A stretch of DNA of 64,000 nucleotides, from NCBI RefSeq assembly GCF_016808335.1, contig NC_053146.1, positions 9,803,015 through 9,867,014 on the forward strand, read 5' to 3'. The translations under genes and the position numbers were made by a program. This DNA is from Panicum virgatum (taxonomy: Eukaryota; Streptophyta; Magnoliopsida; Poales; Poaceae). Below are positions 34,084-46,515 of this stretch, one piece after another. The notes beneath the pieces were generated by a model that saw nothing but the letters and a program-made list of their open reading frames with translations, made no database searches and had not been told where the DNA came from. Every line of letters begins with the position of its first letter. Position 1 is the first letter of the stretch.

Positions 34084-36235
34084 CACTACTAGAGAAACAG
34101 TCATCGCAAACGGGATATCACCGCCGGTTCAACATGAACCGACGGTGATGAGGTATCACCGCCGGTTCTAGAGCAGTTGGCCGTAGTGGCCGTGGGACCC
34201 GGCGGTGATACTGCCTATCACCGCCGGTTCGTGTTACGAACCGTTGGTGATGACTTGCGAAGGCATCACCGCCGGTTTATAACACGGACCGGCGGTGATG
34301 CGAGGCATCACCGCCGGTCCGTGTTATAAACCGGCGGTGATGAGCATGTACAGTACAAATCTCCAGCCCCTTATTCCTCCCACCACTTTTCTTCTCCAAC
34401 CCGACGGCCACCTCTCTCCTCCATTGTTCCCTGCCTCCAAACTCTTCCGTCCCCCCTCGCCCCGTGTCCCGAAGACCGGCGCGCCGCCGCCCCCATCCGG
34501 CCGCCGTCCGCCCTTCCCTGCTTGCACCGGCCGCCGTCCCGTGCAGAGGAGCCGCCGTCCCCGTGTCCTAGCTCCGCCCTCGACGCGAGGAGCTGCCGCG
34601 CCACCTTCGCGAGGAGCTGTCGTGCCGCCGCCGCGAGGAGATCCGGCCGCCGTCGAGCCGTCGTGAGGAGATCCGGCCGCCGTCGAGACGCCCGCCATCC
34701 CTGCTTGAACCGGCTGCCGTCCGTGCACCCAAGGAGCTGTCGTCCCCGCTCCTGGCGCCATCCCCATCCCCAACCCCTGGTGACCTCTCTGTTTTCTAAT
34801 TATGTTACAATGGATTTTCTAATTATGTACAGTTAACTGAAGGAGAGTGAAATTTTCTGAAGTACTGTTCCCATACTGTTTGAAAAATTCACCCGTATAG
34901 AAGCTTTGTATTTGCCGCCTAGCCTGTCAAATGTGCTAGGTGCCCTATCGCTCTAACTGAAGAAACTGCCTGTGAAATTTATTGATGAAAACAATGGATT
35001 TTCTTAAACAATTAAAATGCTAATGAGTGGAATGATCTCAATTAAACTGATTAACAACATAGCACTGGTTTGTTTCTGTTCTGAACATTGGTTGTCCAAA
35101 ATATTAAGATCCTATTGTGGCAGTAACAAACCAACAATCCGACAGTTCTGCATTTTCGTTCTAATGAGTACTTGTATCTTGCAAGTGGTACATACTGTAA
35201 ATATCACTTGTTAATTCAGGTCAATAATCTTTGTGTACTCTATCGTGTAGTTATGCATCAGATGAGCAACTGTTTTCTCTGGTAGCATGACTTAGTACCC
35301 CCTTTTTATTTCAGGAAAAGCTGTATCTAAATTCTGCGCAAAACATTTGCATAAACAAGTCCTCATAAATGATGCAAATTCATCGGGTGATCTACCCGCT
35401 TCTGTCCATAAAGCTTTCTTAAGGTAAATTTCAGGCTTCTTGTTTAGAAATGAAGTCAGTTTTGGAAAATGGGCATCACATATTTCATGGTACAAAAGCT
35501 TCTCCGGTGCTTATTAATGGAACTAATCAAAATCGGGCTTGGTGCTTTCAGTGTTCATCACCCAAACTGATTGGTAAGCCCTTAATATCATTGCCTTATT
35601 GACTGAGATAGAAATAGAATACCTTTCAAGTAGCTATCCTGAAAACAATAAGAACAAGACAAATTGATTCACTGAAGATTTTTGCTTCTCAGACTTGGAT
35701 CCAAGGTTAAACATGAGTAGATAATATTCCATATTTTCAGCTGGCTAAAGTGCTGAAAAATCTGATGAGCTTAGGTCATTCTTTGACAGACTTAATAACT
35801 GCACTAGAGAAGCTCAAATAAGGCTAAGTAGGATCAGCATGATCACCATAAGAAAATTCTATGTTTTAATCTTGATGTATGAACTCTTTTATTTAATTTC
35901 AATGTATTTCTTATGGTTGAATTCTGCTACTATAATTATATATTATATAGCTATACAATTGGTGCAATATTAATATATTAATATATTTTTTGATGGGAAA
36001 AAGATCTTCACCAACGGTTCTATACACGAACCGGCGGTGATGATACCTCATCACCAACGGTTGTGCTAACATCACCAACGGTTTTCGAACCGGCGGTGAT
36101 GAGACCCTCCATCACCGCCGGTTCGAAAACCGTTGGTGATAGCCCCTCTCATCACCATCGACATAAATCCAACGCCCCCCGAACCGTTGGTGATGCCCAT
36201 TTCGAACCGGCGGTGATGGGGGCGCTGGAGTAGTG
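34084..36235 (+). mobile_element. Non-autonomous CACTA-family element, left half of a tail-to-tail pair
   Basis: Starts CACTACTAGAGAAA and ends CTGGAGTAGTG (36235). Both ends are filled with ATCACCGCCGGTT / AACCGGCGGTGAT repeats in both orientations. 34360-34790 is GC-rich and could be a leader. No transposase is visible. No clear 3-bp TSD can be paired (TCC on the left, GA between the two elements). Confidence 0.7.
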
Positions 36236-36640
36236 GACACTACTCCAGCGCCCCCATCACCGCCGGTTCGAAATGGGCATCACCAACGGTTCGGGGGGGC
36301 GTTGGATTTATGTCGATGGTGATGAGAGGGGCCATCACCGCCGGTTGTAAAACCGTTGGTGATAGGAAGGCTTATCACCGCCGGTTCTCAAACCGTTGGT
36401 GATGAGGGCGCCAGCCGTTGGTGATGCATACTCATCACCGCTGGTTTCTGTTTTGAACCGGCGGTGATGACTTTTTTCCATCAAAAAAAATATTCATATA
36501 ATCATATTGCACCATTCGTACAGCATATATAATATGTAATTGTAGTAGCAAAGTCCAACCATATAATCTTATACATCAAGATTAAACGAAAGAGACCATA
36601 TATCAAGATTGAACACTAAGAGTCCATACACAAAATATAT
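35830..36640. repeat. Long palindrome at the junction of the two CACTA elements
   Basis: About 400 bp on each side of 36236-36237 are inverted copies of each other, from the TTAATCTTGATGTAT region (35865) through the GGTGATGGGGGCGCTGGAG arms to TACATCAAGATTAA (36575). Confidence 0.8.
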
Positions 36641-38361
36641 TACAATGTTTGATAAGAACGATATGATCTATGCATTACACCTAGATTATGCTATACTCAG
36701 CTACTAGCTGCACAACCAGCTACATATGAGTAAAGAAGCTTGGTTTGCTCAAATTCCATTTTGCTATGGCAAATCATATAAAGGATAAGTAGAAATAATT
36801 TTCAGGTATCTAGTTAGAGAAGTTGCTAACTGACTTTTTCTTGTCGATGTCACAATATCACTTCTCTCAGCGTTCCCAACAATCACCTGCATTGCACAAA
36901 TTGATAGAAATTAGACAAAATCAACCATGAAACGATCAGCCTAAGACCAAATATTGCTACACTACGCATGCTGACACAAATTCTTGCTTCTACTAATGAA
37001 GGCAGCATATATAAATTGTGACAAGAATGCCAAATTGCGATCACTAATAGACTAGCTAGATTAAGTGCTCAGAGCAATGGTTAGGTACTGTAGGATGAAA
37101 CGGACACTGCACAGACTTAAAACGAAATTGAGTAGACCTGCTAGAAGCCGAGAACTTGATGAACTCTAGGCTGTAGTTGTCGAACGGCACAATGCAACAC
37201 AATGCTGCTGCTATCGTCGACCTGCACGGCTTGCTGCTGAAATCGAATGTCACAAAAAAAATTGTTGCTCCGATCAGTTCTCAATGGAACCTGATCACTC
37301 TGCTGCATGTAGGCATAAACTAAATATTCAGCACAGAGAAATAGCCGAACCAAGACAAGCAGCAAAAGGAACACAAGAGATTAGGGAAAATGGAAGCCTA
37401 ATAGACAACAAAACCTGAACGCACATGATTGTACCATATGTTTAAGCAGGTAGTAGAACTTGTGTCACACTACAACTGAAATTCCAGTGGAGCAAGCACA
37501 ATGACGTCCTATGCTACCACAAATCTGATAAATGCCGGAGCAGGGCCTAGATACGCATAACTGAACCACAGCGAGCAACCAAACGAAGCTGACCCGAGCT
37601 ATGGGATCCCGAAATTCAGTAGAAAGAAATAAAGAGAAGACGTACGAGCGCGGGCGGCGTACCTGAAAGTGTGCGCAATGCAGCAGGGTAGCAGGCAGGA
37701 CGCGGAGCGGAGGATCCGGCGGGCGGATCAGAGGACGGCGGGGCGGGGGCGCGCCGGACCTCGTGCGGCAGCTCCTCGCGGCGGGCCGAGCGGTCGGGGG
37801 CGCGGTAGCTCCTTGCGACGACACGGCGGGGGCCCGCCGGACCTCCTCGCGCGGCAGCTCTTCAGGGCTCGGGCGGGGGACCACGGAAGGTGAGCGGCGC
37901 CGGACCTCGCGCGGCAGGAAGGCGGGGCAGGGGCGAACGGCGGCGCGGCAAGGGCTCGGTGGGGATGGATTAGGAAGGAACAGGGCAACAGGCGCCGCAG
38001 CCCGCACTGGCGGGGAGGAGGAGGGGAGGGAGGCCGGAGATGGGGATAGGATGGAGGAGAGGGGAGAAGGCCGGGGGAGAGGATAAGGTCCGGCGGGGGA
38101 GGAGGGAAAAAAATCTAAGGACCGGAGAGAGAGGGGGTGGGGAGAATGAAAAAAAATAGGTGCAGAACACATCACCGCCGGGTCTTATTACAACCCAGCG
38201 GTGATGGTTACATATCACCGCCGGTTCGTAATACGACCCGGCGGTGATATGTAACCATCACCGCCGGGTCCATTTAGAACCGGCGGTGATAGACTATCAC
38301 CGCCGGTTCGAAACAAACCGACGGTGATGGGGCGTTGGCGATGATGTATTCTGTAGTAGTG
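36238..38361 (-). mobile_element. Non-autonomous CACTA-family element, right half of a tail-to-tail pair
   Basis: Starts CACTACTCCAGCGCC at 36238, the mirror image of the previous element's end, and finishes TATTCTGTAGTAGTG at 38361. It has the same ATCACCGCCGG subterminal repeats and a GC-rich tract (37660-38130) near its outer end, as in the left element. Orientation is inverted relative to it. The outer flank is ATC. Confidence 0.7.
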
Positions 38362-38971
38362 ATCAAGCATTAAGAGGTAGGGAGAGGGAAGACAGCTTAC
38401 CAGAAGGTAATGTGTCCTTGTATCATTTGCATGTCTTAGTACTCTATATGGCATCATACTACGGGTATTGAAAACTGGACTTAGAAAGTTAGATTACCTA
38501 TGGTTCCTTTTTAGCAAACTCAATGGGCGCAATCCTTGTGCTTCATGTGTGGTTGTATTTAAGAAATTAAACACACCTAAAATAGTCTCTCCAAACCTTT
38601 TTGATGAATTCCACATACATATGGCCTAAGTATTTTTTCGCATTTAGGAAGATAAACTTCATACCACCCCTATGTGAAAGCAGAGCAAATAATCATACCA
38701 GGTAGCACGGCAGTCTCCTTGGTGCTTATCCTTCTTACTGCTAGGATATACATAATCCTTCCCACTGTTAAGATATACATAAGGGGCACAAATATCACAG
38801 TGGGTCAACATTACACTGTCATACTAATATCATCTACCACGGACAAATTGGTAACATAGTATATTATAGATTAAACAAGAATTTGTGTAATGATACCTGC
38901 TGGTGATGCGGAAGAAATTCAATAAGATCACATGTAGCGCAACCTATACACTTGTTTAAATAAATCTACTA
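38362..38971. other. Intergenic, nothing recognised
   Basis: Mixed composition without a gene or repeat I can name. Confidence 0.5.
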
Positions 38972-39801
38972 TTAAACCAGAGCACTTGAGTGCAATGCTT
39001 CATCTATGGCCACGGGATGCAGAACCTCAAGAATTATGAGCACCATCAGCTGGATACTTCCTGTAATCGCCCATACATAGACCACGGTGGACTGCACAGC
39101 GTATTGCTGCGCCTCGAACCCTAGAATTAGGACCAGAATGAGTGAGGCGCACCATGCTGCGCGTATGCTGAACCTCCGCTCATCTGTACTTGAAGCTGCA
39201 GCTATGGCACGCCGAGAGTAGAAAATAATCAAGTACACACTGGAAAAGGAAGCAGCAGACAACACCATGTTTTTTGTACCAGCCGCATGATCCACCAAGA
39301 TCAGAATGCAGGCAGCGAGTAGAACTGATAGTAGGAGGGGTGCCATCGAGAGGGTCCTTGATCTGAACTGAGTGAGGAGGCTATCTATTGCCGTGTTTGG
39401 TTAGCCTCCCGAGAATTTTCTCACAAAAAGACGAATGCATGCATGAAGTACCAAACGAAGTTTATTTGCGAAATTTTTTCACGGATGAGTGTAACTTTTC
39501 GAGACGAATCTAATGACACAAGTTTAACCATGACTGGCTACAGTGATGCTACAGTAACCACACCTAATTATCTCCAAATCATACGGTCAGAGGCCTCATT
39601 AACTGCAGTACTGCTACAGTGCCATAGTTGTGGAGATTGTTTTGTAATTAGACTTCATTTAATACTTCTAATTAGTGGTCAAAGTGATGAAAAGTTTTCA
39701 TGAAATTTTTCTCAAGCAACAACCAACACACGGCCTATTTTGCTAGAGGCTCTGGGCTTGTTAGCCTTACTGGCAGCCTTGGGATGAAGATATACAGCAG
39801 G
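38972..39801 (-). pseudogene. Exon of an unrecognised multi-pass membrane protein, split by a MITE
   Basis: On the minus strand a frame runs from a plausible acceptor (CTGCTGTAG, exon edge 39801) through [21 protein letters not shown] to a stop at 38972. It is interrupted by the MITE at 39389-39735. The last 124 codons hold about four hydrophobic segments (LLLSVLLAACILILV, VYLIIFY, LILVLILGF, LMVLIILEV), so a membrane protein is likely. I do not recognise the family. Upstream exons were not found. The ATG at 39346 may serve only as an internal Met. Confidence 0.45.
39389..39735. mobile_element. MITE with GCCGTGTTTGGTT ends
   Basis: Termini GCCGTGTTTGGTT and AACCAACACACGGC. Interior motifs ACCAAACGAAGTTTATTTGC and GACGAATCTAATGA are shared with the element at 50380-50710. 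Flanked by TAT/TAT (or CTATT/CTATT if the end is placed one base in). A 3-bp duplication would fit PIF/Harbinger. It lies inside the membrane-protein exon. Confidence 0.75.
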
Positions 39802-40955
39802 CTACAGCAGGGTGGCAAAATAAAAGCAATCTGATGTGGTGGCTAAAATTCTGGGACAAAAGAACAGTCCTGTCACCTGTGCAAATGTTGGGCCTCCTGT
39901 TGACAACAGTCCAATAGCTGTCCTGCTGCCGCTGACCTTTTCAGATTGACGGCCAAATAAATTTTGACTGTGGATAAAAACTTGACTTGTGTGATTGGGT
40001 GGATAGGTGGGAAGTTAGATAGGTTAGGCTCTTGTCGAGAATATTACACACACGGCGTAAATATTTAAACAGATTAGAATAGCACATGACCCACCTGTAC
40101 ATACATCAGCGTATGTGTTTAGGACAGATGATACACACATCCTAAGCTAGCCCACCATCATATTCCCATGCAATAGGTACACAGATTACGCAGCAGGCAC
40201 TCTTGAAATAATAATAAATGTTCACCACTTGTTTCCACAGCTAATGAGACTATGCCCATTGATAAAAAAAAACTGTTAATATGCCGCCTTAATCAAGAAT
40301 CACAAGATATGGCCTCGCTACTATTCTGGTTTTTTGTTCCAATCAAACCCATAAACAACTATGATACAGGCTCTCGTATCTACATCAGGCTAATCATTAC
40401 GTGCTCATGGATTGTTTATGACCAAATTGGACGTCTTTGCCATATGCATTTGTGTCTGCAGCACAAACTATGACTAAACAACTACTTATTCCTAGTGTTT
40501 TATGGCTGTGCCCCAGTCAGGTCACTTTTATAAAACTGTTGCTCACAGCACATTTTGATTATATTTAGTTGGTAGACATGAGGCTTTATTATATATAGGA
40601 GAATCTCGTTATTCAAAGTATTTTGCTTACATATGTGACATATACATGATAATATGTTCCGACCTCTATTAACCCCTCTTATATTCCGGTAATTTGGAAG
40701 CTAGCTGCAACAAGCATGCCAAAAGTCTAGGACATAGCTGGCATATGAACACAGGAAGTAGGGTTCTGGCAGTTCACTCCATATCTAGAAAGACCAGGTA
40801 GGGTGCATCTGCTTTTCTTAGATGACCGGTGCATATATCGATGGTGCCTCCTGCAACATTTTCAGGCATAGTGCATTGCTAAGAGCCTAGGGACAATAAT
40901 ATATATATAGATATAAAGGTCCTTGCACTGCCACCCTTTGTGCAAATAGTACAAA
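39802..40955. other. Intergenic, nothing recognised
   Basis: AT-rich, no gene or terminus recognised. Confidence 0.5.
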
Positions 40956-41616
40956 CTAGTTAGGTTGGCACGCTACGCGCGCCTATACCAAAAACGTGGA
41001 CCTAAAATATTAATAGAAAGATATTATCCGTTACTATGTTCGAAGCAATATCGTATTGATGTATTGAGTTAGATCTAAAAATTACAGTAAAGCGGCATAG
41101 TAGTTTTGTGTCTGAGAGCGCGCCAATCTCAAGCATTGTAGTATAGAGGTACATGTAATTTTTCCTTAGGATTTTTTTTGTGTCAGTAGGTATAGTTTAA
41201 TTACTTTAGTAGGAAAAAAAGTAAAATTAGAAATGAATGAACAGTTTAATTATATTTTGTGGGTTTACGGAGGGAAATCAAACCCAAGAAGTAGTACAAC
41301 TACCACATGTAAATGTAGTATACAAAATTTAGTTATTATTTTTGTATGTAGAAAATAGTTAAATATATTTTGTATTGTCAAATAATGGAAGGAAAATATT
41401 TTTTTAAGATAAAGAGACTAACTTAATAGAATCGTGGGCCCCATGTGGGTCCCGTCTGAATAGTACATGAGTCCCACGTGGGTCCCGCCTGAATTGTACG
41501 TGGGCCCCATGTGGGTCCCACGCGAATAGTATGTGGGACCCGCATGAACAGTGCACAGGCCCCACGTGGGCCACGACTCATGAGCTTGCGCCGATTCTTG
41601 GCCCTTTAGTATATGT
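40956..41616 (-). mobile_element. Probable small Helitron, minus orientation
   Basis: On the minus strand the end reads GGCGCGCGTAGCGTGCC (hairpin), AACCTAA, CTAG, then T. The opposite end, near 41616, starts ATACTAAAGGGCCAAGAATC, like many grass Helitron 5' ends, but the initial TC is not preserved. No genes. A GTGGGTCCCAC-rich minisatellite lies near the 5' end. Confidence 0.45.
41433..41576. repeat. Minisatellite of GTGGGCCCCATGTGGGTCCC units
   Basis: About four degenerate units of roughly 32 bp. Each holds the near-palindrome CCACGTGGG and a GAATAGTA-like spacer. Confidence 0.7.
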
Positions 41617-41733
41617 ACTTAACTAGGTAGCCCTCAGGCTAGCATGCACAAAAGTTGATTCTAGGAATACCCTGCTTTCCACAAATACCTTAATACATGG
41701 GCCCACTCAACACCTACTACATGCATACATATT

Positions 41734-41873
41734 CACCGTGTTCGGCTGGTGGGTAGGGCTCCAGCCCTACAGTAATTCCCTCTCACACCACTCCAGCTCC
41801 AGTCTCCAGCCACCAGCCAGGTAACAGTGTTTTTCTCTCACACAACTCCAGCTCCAGCCTGCCGAACGCGGTG
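41734..41873. mobile_element. 140-bp MITE with CACCGTGTTCGGC ends (TSD ATT)
   Basis: Termini CACCGTGTTCGGC and GCCGAACGCGGTG, flanked by ATT on both sides (41731-41733, 41874-41876). The interior is rich in CTCCAGCTCCAG. The 3-bp TSD suggests PIF/Harbinger. Confidence 0.7.
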
Positions 41874-42045
41874 ATTGATACGAACAACCTGGCAGAAGAA
41901 ACCACAAATATTTTACAAGACATAAGAGTAGATATAATACTACTCAACATGCTCCTAGATAAATATCTGCCTTTCGAGTGTGCATATAACGCACAAAATT
42001 TCCCTTGCAAGGAGATTAATATGCAGACTGGAGCGCATTGGTAGT

Positions 42046-42486
42046 ATCTACTATATATATATATACATATATACACATACATACATATATACACATACAT
42101 ATATATACATACATATATATACACATATATATATACATACATAGATATATACATATATACATATATATATATATACATATACATATATATATACATATAC
42201 CTATCTACATATGTACATATGTACATATATATATATGTACATATGTATATATATATATATGTACATATGTATATATATATACACACACATATATATACAT
42301 ATATATGTATATATATATGTGTGTATATATATATCTATGTGTGTATATATATATGTGTATATATATATGTGTGTATATATATATCTATGTGTGTATATAT
42401 ATATACATATATATATACATATATATATACATATACATATATATATACATATACATATATATATATACATATATATATACATATAC

Positions 42487-42571
<85 letters not shown>
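42046..42571. repeat. Long (TA)n / (ATAC)n / (ATGT)n microsatellite
   Basis: About 525 bp of almost pure TA-based repeats ending in a perfect (TA)n run. The Tyr/Ile/His-rich open frames on both strands are artefacts of the repeat. Confidence 0.95.
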
Positions 42572-42573
<2 letters not shown>

Positions 42574-42747
42574 GATGCTTGATTCTTGTTCGAGCCAATG
42601 ATAAGGACCATAAAGCACTTTGGCCATTCGTTTCCAACAAGGTTTCCTAGCAGAAAGAGAAAGCATTTATCAGTTAAACAATTGCGACAAAGCTAAGGTA
42701 AGAAATATATAAGTAATTGTTTAACAACAAAAAATACTATGAACCAT

Positions 42748-44136
42748 TGTAAGGATCGGGTGCTCTAGCCTAAGAGGAGGAGGGGGTGAATTAGGCACTA
42801 ATAAAAACTTAGACCTATGGCTCCAACTAGTTTGCACAAAACTTAAACTAAAATAAACTATCTAGATGTGCAACTAGGTTGTTCTAGTGTGAAACCCTAT
42901 AGCATTTCCTAACAAGAAACTACTCTATGAAAGTAAAGGCACAAAGGTTGCAAGTATTAAATGCGAAAGCTTAAAGAACGGGATAGGAGATAGCAAACTC
43001 TTGACGCGGGTGTTTATCCCGTGGTTCGGTTAGCCACAAAGGCACACCTACATCCACGTTGTTGTAGCACTCACTAAGAGTATTGCTACTCGGCCACCAA
43101 GTCTCTTCCGTGAACACAATCACGGTCACCTTGGCCCCGGGTTCCACTAAGGAGCTTCTCCACAAAGGATGGGGGTCTCCACGTCCCCCGCACAAAGATG
43201 TCGTCGCCACTCCACACCAAGTCGGAGGGTTGATGACGTTGCCGGCGAGCTTCACGCTCCAAGGTGCCGGCGCACCAAGCTTTTGTTTTGGTTCACTAGA
43301 GAACCACAGCACAAAGGCTCAAGGCCTTGCAATCACACTCACTAAGAGCTAACCTTTACACAACACTCTCAAAGTGTGCTAAGGGCTAAGGATATGATCT
43401 TGATGCTTTTGTATGGCTTGGAGATGTTCTTGGGTGTGTGTGGGATGTCCAGCAACTCCAGCAATCTTCAAATGGCCGGGGTGAGGCATATATATAGGCC
43501 ACCAAGTCTTGTAGCCATTGCTCCAACGGTCAGCTGAAAATCTGCGTATCACCGGAAGAACCGATGCCTCTGGCTGCGGTAGCGTCGGTTCTTTCGGTCA
43601 CTCATAACCCGAAGAAGCCGTTGAACTCCTGACAGCTGACGCAGTGATCACCAGTTGAACCGATGCTTTGTACCGATGCATCACCGGTTCATCCGGTGCT
43701 TAAGAATCTTCTTCTGGGCGCTGACGTCATTGCACCGACGCAATACTCCGATGCACCGTCGGTTGAACCGGTGCTGAAGAATCTTCTCCTGGGCTCTTGA
43801 CATCGTCTCTGGAACATAGGACGCCCAATGCACCGATGCCCCTTTTTGACCCGTCGGTTCAACCGGCGCCTATAGGCTGACTTGGCTTCGATTCCCTTCT
43901 GCACCAGAATTCCATAGCGTCGGTTCTTCCGACTACCATCGGATGCACCGATGCCCTTGGCGTCGGTTCTTCCGGTGCTACTGACCTAAAAGCCTATCTT
44001 TTATTTCTCTTTGTCATCACTTGAACTTAAAAGCCTGAGAATGATCATCTTAACAATCATATTAGTCCAAGTATTGTGTTGTCATTCGATCACCAAAATC
44101 ACTCGAAATGGCATAAAAGGTGACATGTTCCTTACA
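42748..44136 (-). mobile_element. Solo LTR of a Sirevirus-like copia element (TSD ACCAT)
   Basis: 1389 bp, TGTAAGGATC...TTCCTTACA, flanked by ACCAT at 42743-42747 and 44137-44141. No internal region. On the minus strand, palindromic ACCGGTTCAACCGGTG-type motifs come first (43540-43980), then a TATA-like CCTATATATATGCC (about 43483-43496), then a leader. The end is CACCCCCTCCTCCTC. This order fixes the minus orientation and resembles Sirevirus LTRs. Confidence 0.85.
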
Positions 44137-44812
44137 ACCATAGTACCATTTAGTTTATTATTGGACTGCCGATTGGGGTGTACTCCTGCAGCACATTGAA
44201 TAATTCTCGAGCAAGCTCTTCATGTCGAGTTTCTGGTGGATTTGGTCCAATATACACGATATGTTCGATATTTGAATTTTGGCGGATGCATTGTTGGAGG
44301 AAGCTGTGTAAGTGGAAGGATGTCACCATAACTTGCGCAGATTAGGCTAATCCGCTTCAGAAGATTCATGTGGGAGTTAAAAAGGGCACTTTTTTCAACA
44401 TGCATCAGCTGCCATCTGGTGTACAATATGTGGGACCAGCTTGTGCATCGCTGCAGTTGCCTATAAGAAGGCGGCATAATTCACATCATCGACATGGACA
44501 TTCTTCTGTGATATTAAATGGCTAATTGCCATTTCAGACACATTTTCCTCGGCATCATAATCACTCAAGCAAGGGCTACCATGGAAAGCCTCAGTTGTTT
44601 GGCAGACCCTCATAGCTGTTCTGAGGAGGGAATTCAATTGTGAGCCATGCTATTCTGCGAGTTTGCTCTACCTTAACTATCCCTTCTGTGCGAATAACCG
44701 CACCTAGCTTCCTAGCGATTTGCCTCAAGCACTACCGGAAACGGCTAATATGCCGTGTGCCAAATAGTTTGCCGTGTGCTAAAAGACGGCTAATATGCCG
44801 TGTGCCAAATAG

Positions 44813-46375
44813 TTGTCTCGGGCTGTAGTTGAACAAATGGAAAAATTGGCCCCTGTGTTGCTTTGTAAGTTGGAGAAAATCTTTCCACCCGGCTTCTTCA
44901 ATCCGATGCAGCATGTGATTTTGCACCTCCCGTATGAGGCACGGATGGGGGGCTTATTCAGGGACGTTGGTGCTACTCGATTGAGAGACAACAAAAAAAA
45001 TCCTTCGAACCAAATGCAAAAATAAATGCAAAATAGAAGCTTCCATTGCAGAAGCATACATTCTGGATGAGGTCTCGAATTACACAACAAAATACTATAG
45101 TGAAACCCTTCCAAGCGTGCACAATCCACTCACTCGTTACAATAAAGCCAAAAATGAAACGAACCTCAGCCTATTCAAAGGGCAACTTGGAAGTGCAAGT
45201 GGTGCGACTCCTAAGGCCTTGCTCAATGAAGAGTTGCGCACTATCATGATGTATGTGTTGACGAACCTAGTGGAAGTCGAGCCGTACATACAGTAAGTTC
45301 TCAACAAACTATTTCCTCGAGTATTAACTATTCTGCATCCAACCCCCTTTACCTCTCGTTTATGTAGGGAATTTACTCAACAATTCTGGCGTCGCCGAAG
45401 AGATCCAACCCCGCAGGAAGTTGACGTCATTCTTAAATCCGGTGCGGGACAAAGAGCCCCCGATTTCATTTCTTGGTTCAAGCACAAGGTATAACAAACC
45501 ATCATGCTTGTTAGACATTTGAAGTTTCTTATCCGTGCGAATAGTATGACAAATCATCATGCTTCTACCTGCAGGCCCAAAATGACGCGTCTATGTGTCC
45601 CGAGTTGAGACAGGTTGCCAACGGTTGTGCCTATAGGGTCTTGTCATATTCCGGTTATGACGTTAATGGATATCGCTTTCACACAAGAAGCCACGAGCAG
45701 AGTCGGCCCAATCGAAGAACAACAAATTCCGGAGTTTGTACGACAGCCCTTGATGGGGTCGAGTATTATGGCATAATTGAAGAAATCTATGAACTCACAT
45801 TTCATGGTTGCAAACCTCTTAAGCCTGTCATATTCAAATGCCATTGGTTTGATCCTAACGAAGTGCGACGGACCCCTCATCTCGGCCTAGTCGAAATTCG
45901 CCAGTCATCAGTGTATCCAGGAGACGATGTGTATATTGTGGCTCAACAAGCCACGCAAGTTTATTATCTCTCATATCCGTGACAAACTGACGATCGCCTT
46001 ATGGGTTGGGACGTTGTGTACAAGGTATCACCACACAGTAAAGTACCTATTCCAAATAATGAGGATTACAACATAGACCCAAACACATATGACAGGGAAT
46101 TCTTTCAAGAAGATGGGCTTGAAGGACATTTTGAGATAGACTTAACCGGAGTGATTGAAATGGAAGTACACAATGATGAAATGGTTGATGACGAGGACGC
46201 TGGTGAGGAGGTTCGTAATGCGAAGGACCTAGAATTACTTGAGCGATTACAATTAGGCAATGACAATGAGGATGAAATTCCACCGTTAGAGCACGGGCTT
46301 GAACTTCTCGACTTGCGTGATAGTGATGATGAGACATATGATCCAGCTAATCCCGATGAAGATGATTATTTCTAA
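44813..46375 (+). pseudogene. CACTA TNP2 transposase, C-terminal part
   Basis: Spliced remains of the C-terminal regions of TNP2-type proteins. A DUF4218-like part reads CKLEKIFPPGFFNPMQHVILHLP. Next come EAYILDEVSNYTTKYY and FTQQFWRRRRDPTPQEVD. A DUF4216-like part follows (45593-45982: GVEYYGIIEEIYELTFHG, VIFKCHWFDP), then an acidic tail (46001-46375) ending DEDDYF. A stop separates 45982 from 46001 and a short run of TNP2 is missing near 44950. The catalytic DUF4218-upstream core is absent, so no active transposase is made. Confidence 0.75.
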
Positions 46376-46515
46376 TACATGTATGATCCATACTAATTGA
46401 TTTATTAATGTTACTTTCTAATTATGTCGCATTTATTTTCTTTCTCTTTATAAGATTGTTTTGTATATATGTGCTGATTGGTTTACTATTTTTAATTGCA
46501 GGTGATTGAAGAAAG

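Noticed and set aside
34295..34836. Pro/Arg-rich frames inside the left CACTA-family element as a transposase
   Set aside because: No TNP-like motif; similar GC-rich tracts occur at the outer end of both elements and look like non-coding leaders.
42038..42650. Several 95-187-codon open frames on both strands rich in Tyr, Ile and His
   Set aside because: They are the translation of a (TA)n/(ATAC)n microsatellite in all frames.
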